A stretch of 64,000 bases of DNA from contig CANQOL010000004.1 of assembly GCA_947625475.1 (NCBI GenBank), positions 1-64,000 of the forward strand, written 5' to 3'. The notes under the pieces are model-generated. The model made no database searches. It worked only from the letters and a program-made list of their open reading frames with translations, and had not been told where the DNA came from. This stretch comes from an uncultured Acetatifactor sp. Lineage in GTDB: Bacteria; Bacillota; Clostridia; Lachnospirales; Lachnospiraceae. The stretch's first letter is position 1. The number at the start of each line of letters is the position of its first letter. A program made the translations under genes and the position numbers. This document shows, piece by piece, positions 60,280 to 64,000 of this stretch.

Positions 60280-62571
60280 TTACAGATCAAAGTCAAAATC
60301 CCCCAGGCTCTCCACCAGCTTCTGTTCCTCTCCCTTTAAGGAGGCGTTCAGCTGCTCGCTGACCTGCTGACCGTTCAGCCCCCATAGCTCCCCCAGATTC
60401 TCCGCGATCTCGTCCTTCTCCAGGGAGGAAAAGTCCGCGAAGGCCCGGCGCAGGAACACCAGGGCCCGCTTAAACTCTTCCCCGTCCAGGGAGGCCAGAT
60501 AGGCGTCCAGCTGCTCCCACAGGGACAGCCTGGCAATCAGGGCGTAGCGGTTTTTCCCGGCAAGCCCCTCAAACCAGCCGGCCCCCAGCTGGGCGGGCAC
60601 TCCCCGCGACAGGCGGCGCAGCACCTGCAGACGCAGGCTCTCCTCGTCCATGGCCCCCCTCTCCAGCAGAATGGCCGCCGCGAAGCCGGACAGCCGGGTG
60701 TTTAGATCGTCCCGCCGGGCGGTTTCCTCCAGGGCGCCCAGCCACAGCTCCTGCTCCAGAAATTCGTGGGCCAGCTGGACCCGGTTCAGCTTCTCCATGG
60801 CCTCCGCGATCCCCTGGGAGGCCGCCTCATCGCACACGCAGGCCCCGGGCAGAATCAGGCAGGCCCGGAGAAAGAGCTGCTGCAGAATGGGGGTCAGGGG
60901 TGCCGCCTCCAGGTTCCGGATGCTGCCGTAGCGGATCACGGCGGAGAGCCGGGAGGCCGTCTGGGCCAGTTCCTCCAGGGAGGCCGCGTCCACCGCCATG
61001 GCCTGGAGGGCCCCGGTGGCATAGTGAAGCGCCGCCTCCATGCCGCAGGTGAAGGCGTCCTCTATGACCTGGGCGACCCCACTGATGCTGCCTGCGCTCT
61101 CCGCCTGCTCCTTCAGCAGGAAGGAAGCCGCCTGGGCCACCGTATCTCCCTTCAGGGCGGATTCCACCAGCTGGATCTCCGCCTCCGGGCTCCACCGGAG
61201 GACCCAGTGCTCCGCCCAGGTGGCATTGTCCTGACTGACCTGCTGCAGGGAGGCAAAGCAGATCCCCAGCACTCTCAGCTGATGGAGGAAAAAGGACCGG
61301 TACAGATCCAGGAAGGCCGCCTTCCGGGAGGAAACGTTCCGGTTTTCCCTCAGATCCAGGGCCAGGTCCTGGGCGGCGATATCCCGGTATTTCTCCAGCT
61401 TCCACTCTCCCAGCTGCCGGTAAAAATCCTCCTGAATGCTGGTGCGGCTCACCCCCTGGGGCAGGGCCCCGATGCGGGTGCCGATCTCCACATCCGCCCT
61501 GGCCAGGGCCAGAGACGCCGGATTGCCTCCGCCCATGCAGGTCACCGCGGCGTCCCGCAGATCCCGCAGGGCCGGCTGGACGCCGCCCCGCAGCTTTGCC
61601 AGAGAGCCGGCCAGCCGCAGGGCCTCGATTACCTCCGCGGAGGAAACCCCCATACCCTGCTGTCTCTGAAAGGCGGCCATCCGGGTCAGATACGCCGATG
61701 CGGCGTAGGAGGGCTCTCCCCTCCTCAGCCCCTCCCAGATCAGCTGATAGTAGGCCGGCGCCTTATTGCCCGCCCCGTAGCCGGAGCGGGTGGAGAGCCG
61801 GTAGTCCGAGTAGGGCATCAGCGTGTGGCTGGCCTGGGCCCGGGGCAGCAGGGCGAACTCCCGGTCCGACATGGGCGGCGCCTGGGGATCCAGCAGGCCC
61901 TGCACATGGTAGGCCCCGGTGACCACCACAATCTCCCCGGGGTCAAAGCCCTCCGCCAGGGCCGAGCGGATCTGCCGGCGCATATAGGCCTCCCGCACCA
62001 GAATCTCCGGCCAGTCTTCCTCCTGCCCCGCGGACAGCTCCCGGAGGCTCTCCCCAAAGAGATTGGCCCCTTGGTGATAGCTCTGGGCCCGGTTTGTCTG
62101 CTCCAGGGTCCTCTCCCAGAAGGTTTCGTGGCCATCCTCCCCCGCCTGCTCATCCAGCAGGGCGTAGACGTTCAGACGCTCCTCCTCCCCCCTTTCGGAG
62201 GCGGGGCCTTCCTCCCGGCCCAGCCTTTGGCGGGCGATGCCAAGGAATACCTCCGAGGGCAGATCCATAAAGCGGCACGCCGCCCCCCTCTCCCGGCACC
62301 AGAGGATGGCCTGGTACTCCGGAGAATACTCTGCGAAGGGGTACAGAATCGTCTCCACCGGGGTCTCCTTGGTGTAGGCCAGGATGGCGATGGGGGGCTT
62401 TGTCTCCGGCCGGGTGATAGGCTCCAGCACGTCGCCCAAATCGCTGGGCCCCTCTATGAGCACCAGCCGGGGACGCTTTTCCTCCAGATAGGTGCGCAGA
62501 TAGAAGGCCCCCGCCGGGGACAGGTGCCTGATTCCAAAAATATGGGGCCGGCGTGTATTTGCGTTTGTCAT
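60280..62571 (-). CDS. DUF5682 family protein
   Basis: The 763-residue protein has an N-terminal domain with FGIRHLSPAGAFYL, LVLIEGPSDLGDVL and TGAYHVQGLL, a pattern shared with ChaN/TraB-like and erythromycin-esterase-like folds. The remaining 500 residues are mostly helical. I recall this family (DUF5682) recurring between MoxR and vWA genes. No membrane segment is present. It may be a target or effector handled by that ATPase-vWA pair; the enzymatic activity is unknown. Confidence 0.75.
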   Translation of the reverse strand: MTNANTRRPHIFGIRHLSPAGAFYLRTYLEEKRPRLVLIEGPSDLGDVLEPITRPETKPPIAILAYTKETPVETILYPFAEYSPEYQAILWCRERGAACRFMDLPSEVFLGIARQRLGREEGPASERGEEERLNVYALLDEQAGEDGHETFWERTLEQTNRAQSYHQGANLFGESLRELSAGQEEDWPEILVREAYMRRQIRSALAEGFDPGEIVVVTGAYHVQGLLDPQAPPMSDREFALLPRAQASHTLMPYSDYRLSTRSGYGAGNKAPAYYQLIWEGLRRGEPSYAASAYLTRMAAFQRQQGMGVSSAEVIEALRLAGSLAKLRGGVQPALRDLRDAAVTCMGGGNPASLALARADVEIGTRIGALPQGVSRTSIQEDFYRQLGEWKLEKYRDIAAQDLALDLRENRNVSSRKAAFLDLYRSFFLHQLRVLGICFASLQQVSQDNATWAEHWVLRWSPEAEIQLVESALKGDTVAQAASFLLKEQAESAGSISGVAQVIEDAFTCGMEAALHYATGALQAMAVDAASLEELAQTASRLSAVIRYGSIRNLEAAPLTPILQQLFLRACLILPGACVCDEAASQGIAEAMEKLNRVQLAHEFLEQELWLGALEETARRDDLNTRLSGFAAAILLERGAMDEESLRLQVLRRLSRGVPAQLGAGWFEGLAGKNRYALIARLSLWEQLDAYLASLDGEEFKRALVFLRRAFADFSSLEKDEIAENLGELWGLNGQQVSEQLNASLKGEEQKLVESLGDFDFDL

Positions 62572-62578
62572 GGTCCTT

Positions 62579-63670
62579 TTACCTGTCCTCAGTCAAATCC
62601 CGGCAGGCCCGGTACAGGCCCATCCACTTCAGACCTCTCTTTTTCATCACGTTCTCCAGGTACTCCTTCCAGGCCACGCCGTCCTTGTCCTCCTCCTTGA
62701 TCACCGCCCCCTGCAGGCCCGCCGCCAGATCCTCGTCGGAGACCTTTCCGCTGCCGAAGCTCCCGGCCAGGGCCATGCTGTTGCAGAGCAGAGAGATGGC
62801 CTCCGCCGTGGAGAGGACGCCGGAGGTGGTCTTCAGCTTCTGGGTCCGGTCCAGGGTCTGGCCCTCCCGCAGCTCCCGGAAAATGGTGCACACCTTCTCC
62901 ACCGTCTCCTGGGGAGGCAGAGAGGCGTTCAGGTCCAGGCCCTGGGAGAGCTGGGCCACCCGGGTGTTCACGATCTCCATCTCCGCCTCCAGGGTGGCCG
63001 GGGCAGGCAGCACCACAATGTTAAACCGCCGCTTTAAGGCCGCCGACATCTCGTTGACGCCCTTGTCCCGGGTGTTGGCGGTGGCGATGACCGAGAAGCC
63101 CTTCCGGGCCGCCACCTCCTCCCCCAGCTCCGGCACGGAGATGCGCTTTTCGCTCAGCAGGGAGATCAGGGCGTCCTGCACCTCCGAGGCGCAGCGGGAG
63201 ATTTCCTCCACCCGGGCGATGGTGCCCGTCTCCATGGCCCGGAACACGGGGCTCTTCAGCATGGCCTCCTGGGAGGGCCCGTTTGCGATGAGCATGGCAT
63301 AGTTCCAGGAGTAGCGGATCTGTTCCTCCGTGGTGCCTGCCGTCCCCTGGACCACCTTGGTGGAATCCCCGTTGATGGCCGCGGTCAAATGCTCCGAGAG
63401 CCAGCTCTTGGCGGTTCCGGGCTCCCCGATGAGCAGCAGGGCCCGGTCCGTCACCAGGGTGGCGATGGCGATCTCCACCAGCCTCTCCTGGCCGATATAC
63501 TTGGGGGTGATCTCCACGCCCCCCGCCCGTCCGCCGCAGATATAGGTGCGCACGGACTTGGGGGACATGCGCCAGCCTGTGGGCACCGGATCCCTCTCCG
63601 CCGCGATCAGCGCGTCGATTTCCTTCTGAAACAGCTGCTCCGCCGGCAGCCGCAGGATATTCTGCTCCAT
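62579..63670 (-). CDS. MoxR-type AAA ATPase
   Basis: The 363-residue ATPase has Walker A GEPGTAKSW at residues 82-90, VEEISRC in the Walker B position, a sensor segment FSVIATANTRDKGVN and arginine-bearing SAALKRRFN. These are MoxR/RavA features. It precedes the DUF5682 and vWA genes by 7 bp, so the three should be made together. It would use ATP to remodel a partner with help from the vWA protein. Confidence 0.88.
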   Translation of the reverse strand: MEQNILRLPAEQLFQKEIDALIAAERDPVPTGWRMSPKSVRTYICGGRAGGVEITPKYIGQERLVEIAIATLVTDRALLLIGEPGTAKSWLSEHLTAAINGDSTKVVQGTAGTTEEQIRYSWNYAMLIANGPSQEAMLKSPVFRAMETGTIARVEEISRCASEVQDALISLLSEKRISVPELGEEVAARKGFSVIATANTRDKGVNEMSAALKRRFNIVVLPAPATLEAEMEIVNTRVAQLSQGLDLNASLPPQETVEKVCTIFRELREGQTLDRTQKLKTTSGVLSTAEAISLLCNSMALAGSFGSGKVSDEDLAAGLQGAVIKEEDKDGVAWKEYLENVMKKRGLKWMGLYRACRDLTEDR

Positions 63671-63741
63671 AGCTTCCTCCTTCTAAGGGGCCCTCCGGCC
63701 CTGCTTTGCCCCGCCTCCTTTGGGCGGGTCCTTGGGTCCGC

Positions 63742-63999
63742 TTAAGTCATGCCGTCCAGAAAGGCCAGCATCCGGTCCCTGTTCCAGTTGGTCACGGAAA
63801 GGCGTCCCTTGTCCGCCAGCTCCACCACCCGCAGCATCTCCTTTTTCCGGTCTGCGGCGGGGCCGGGCAGAGCGGAGGCGTAGTTCATCAGGGTCCACAT
63901 GGGCACGCTCCCGCTGTGGCGGGAGAAGGTCCACAGGGCAAGATTCTCGCATCTCTGACAGCCGCATTTTTTCAGCGCCCCCAGATAAAAGAGAGGTGC
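63742..63999 (-). CDS. C-terminal end of an unknown protein, cut by the window edge
   Basis: A frame open to the right edge encodes 85 residues ending in NRDRMLAFLDGMT and stops at 63742. It contains a cysteine cluster (KKCGCQRCENLAL). It is better protein-like than the overlapping frame that starts at 63967. It lies about 70 bp before the MoxR-type ATPase gene on the same strand. In operons of this kind a SWIM zinc-finger protein is sometimes adjacent, but the fragment shows no clear SWIM motif. Confidence 0.5.
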   Translation of the reverse strand, partial: APLFYLGALKKCGCQRCENLALWTFSRHSGSVPMWTLMNYASALPGPAADRKKEMLRVVELADKGRLSVTNWNRDRMLAFLDGMT

Positions 64000-64000
64000 G

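Noticed and set aside
60766-62700. 644-codon plus-strand open frame
   Set aside because: It is antisense to the DUF5682 gene, has low-complexity G/Q/L composition and no ribosome site.
63683-63967. 94-codon minus-strand open frame
   Set aside because: Its composition is low complexity; the overlapping frame ending at 63742 and open to the window edge is more protein-like.

Overview
The window looks like a chromosomal segment from a GC-rich member of the Clostridia (Bacillota), most likely Lachnospiraceae. The evidence is the AGGAGG-type ribosome sites, the sigma-A promoters (TTGACA/TATAAT with 17-bp spacers), the Rpn-type nuclease remnants, the DUF1538/PII pair, the lantibiotic-immunity ABC set and the style of the polysaccharide genes. 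No rRNA, tRNA, CRISPR array or complete IS/prophage was seen. Most genes are on the minus strand.

Layout. (1) 1-850: two tandem C-terminal remnants of an Rpn-family nuclease. (2) 880-20100 (minus): a long surface-polysaccharide operon read leftwards. It begins with two tyrosine recombinases, an intact one followed by a catalytically degenerate one. It continues with glycosyltransferases, two ferredoxin/FrhB-type proteins (one fused to a pyruvyltransferase), a WavE-like protein and a DUF4422 protein. It ends with a six-gene decoration cassette (acetyltransferase, two nucleotidyltransferases, small-molecule kinase, HAD phosphatase, CitC-like cytidylyltransferase). Near-identical inverted sites flank the intact recombinase gene and enclose the probable operon promoter, so a self-encoded inversion switch is possible. 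(3) 20213-29898 (minus): a ten-gene Mrp/Mbh-type cation/proton antiporter operon with four ND2/4/5-like subunits and no hydrogenase or dehydrogenase subunits in view. (4) 30056-32396 (plus): a DUF1538 membrane protein and a double-domain PII-like protein, divergent from the antiporter operon. (5) 32437-33390: a coiled-coil protein built on 21-bp repeats. (6) 33566-37451: a lower-GC lantibiotic-immunity island with ATPase, two permeases, a response regulator that has lost its receiver, and a histidine kinase. (7) 37552-41312: a small protein and an AqpZ-type channel, divergent from a CPA1 antiporter plus TrkA pair. (8) 41334-47668 (minus): an amidase/deacetylase fusion, then an overlapping operon of Ogt, an FG-GAP protein, a response regulator, a sensor kinase and a membrane protein. 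(9) 47898-50351 (plus): an SDR oxidoreductase, then a MATE exporter behind a promoter that is followed at once by a strong terminator hairpin. (10) 50269-56254 (minus): an RND/MMPL transporter overlapping a giant GLUG/helical surface protein. (11) 56478-57616 (plus): an M42 aminopeptidase. (12) 57712-64000 (minus): an operon of an unknown C-terminal fragment, MoxR AAA ATPase, DUF5682 protein, vWA protein and RarA.

Genes in each block are tightly spaced, often overlapping by 1-14 bp, so most blocks are probably single transcription units. The themes are envelope construction and decoration, cation and water homeostasis, and envelope stress sensing. All functions are inferred from motifs and remembered family features; no search was run.
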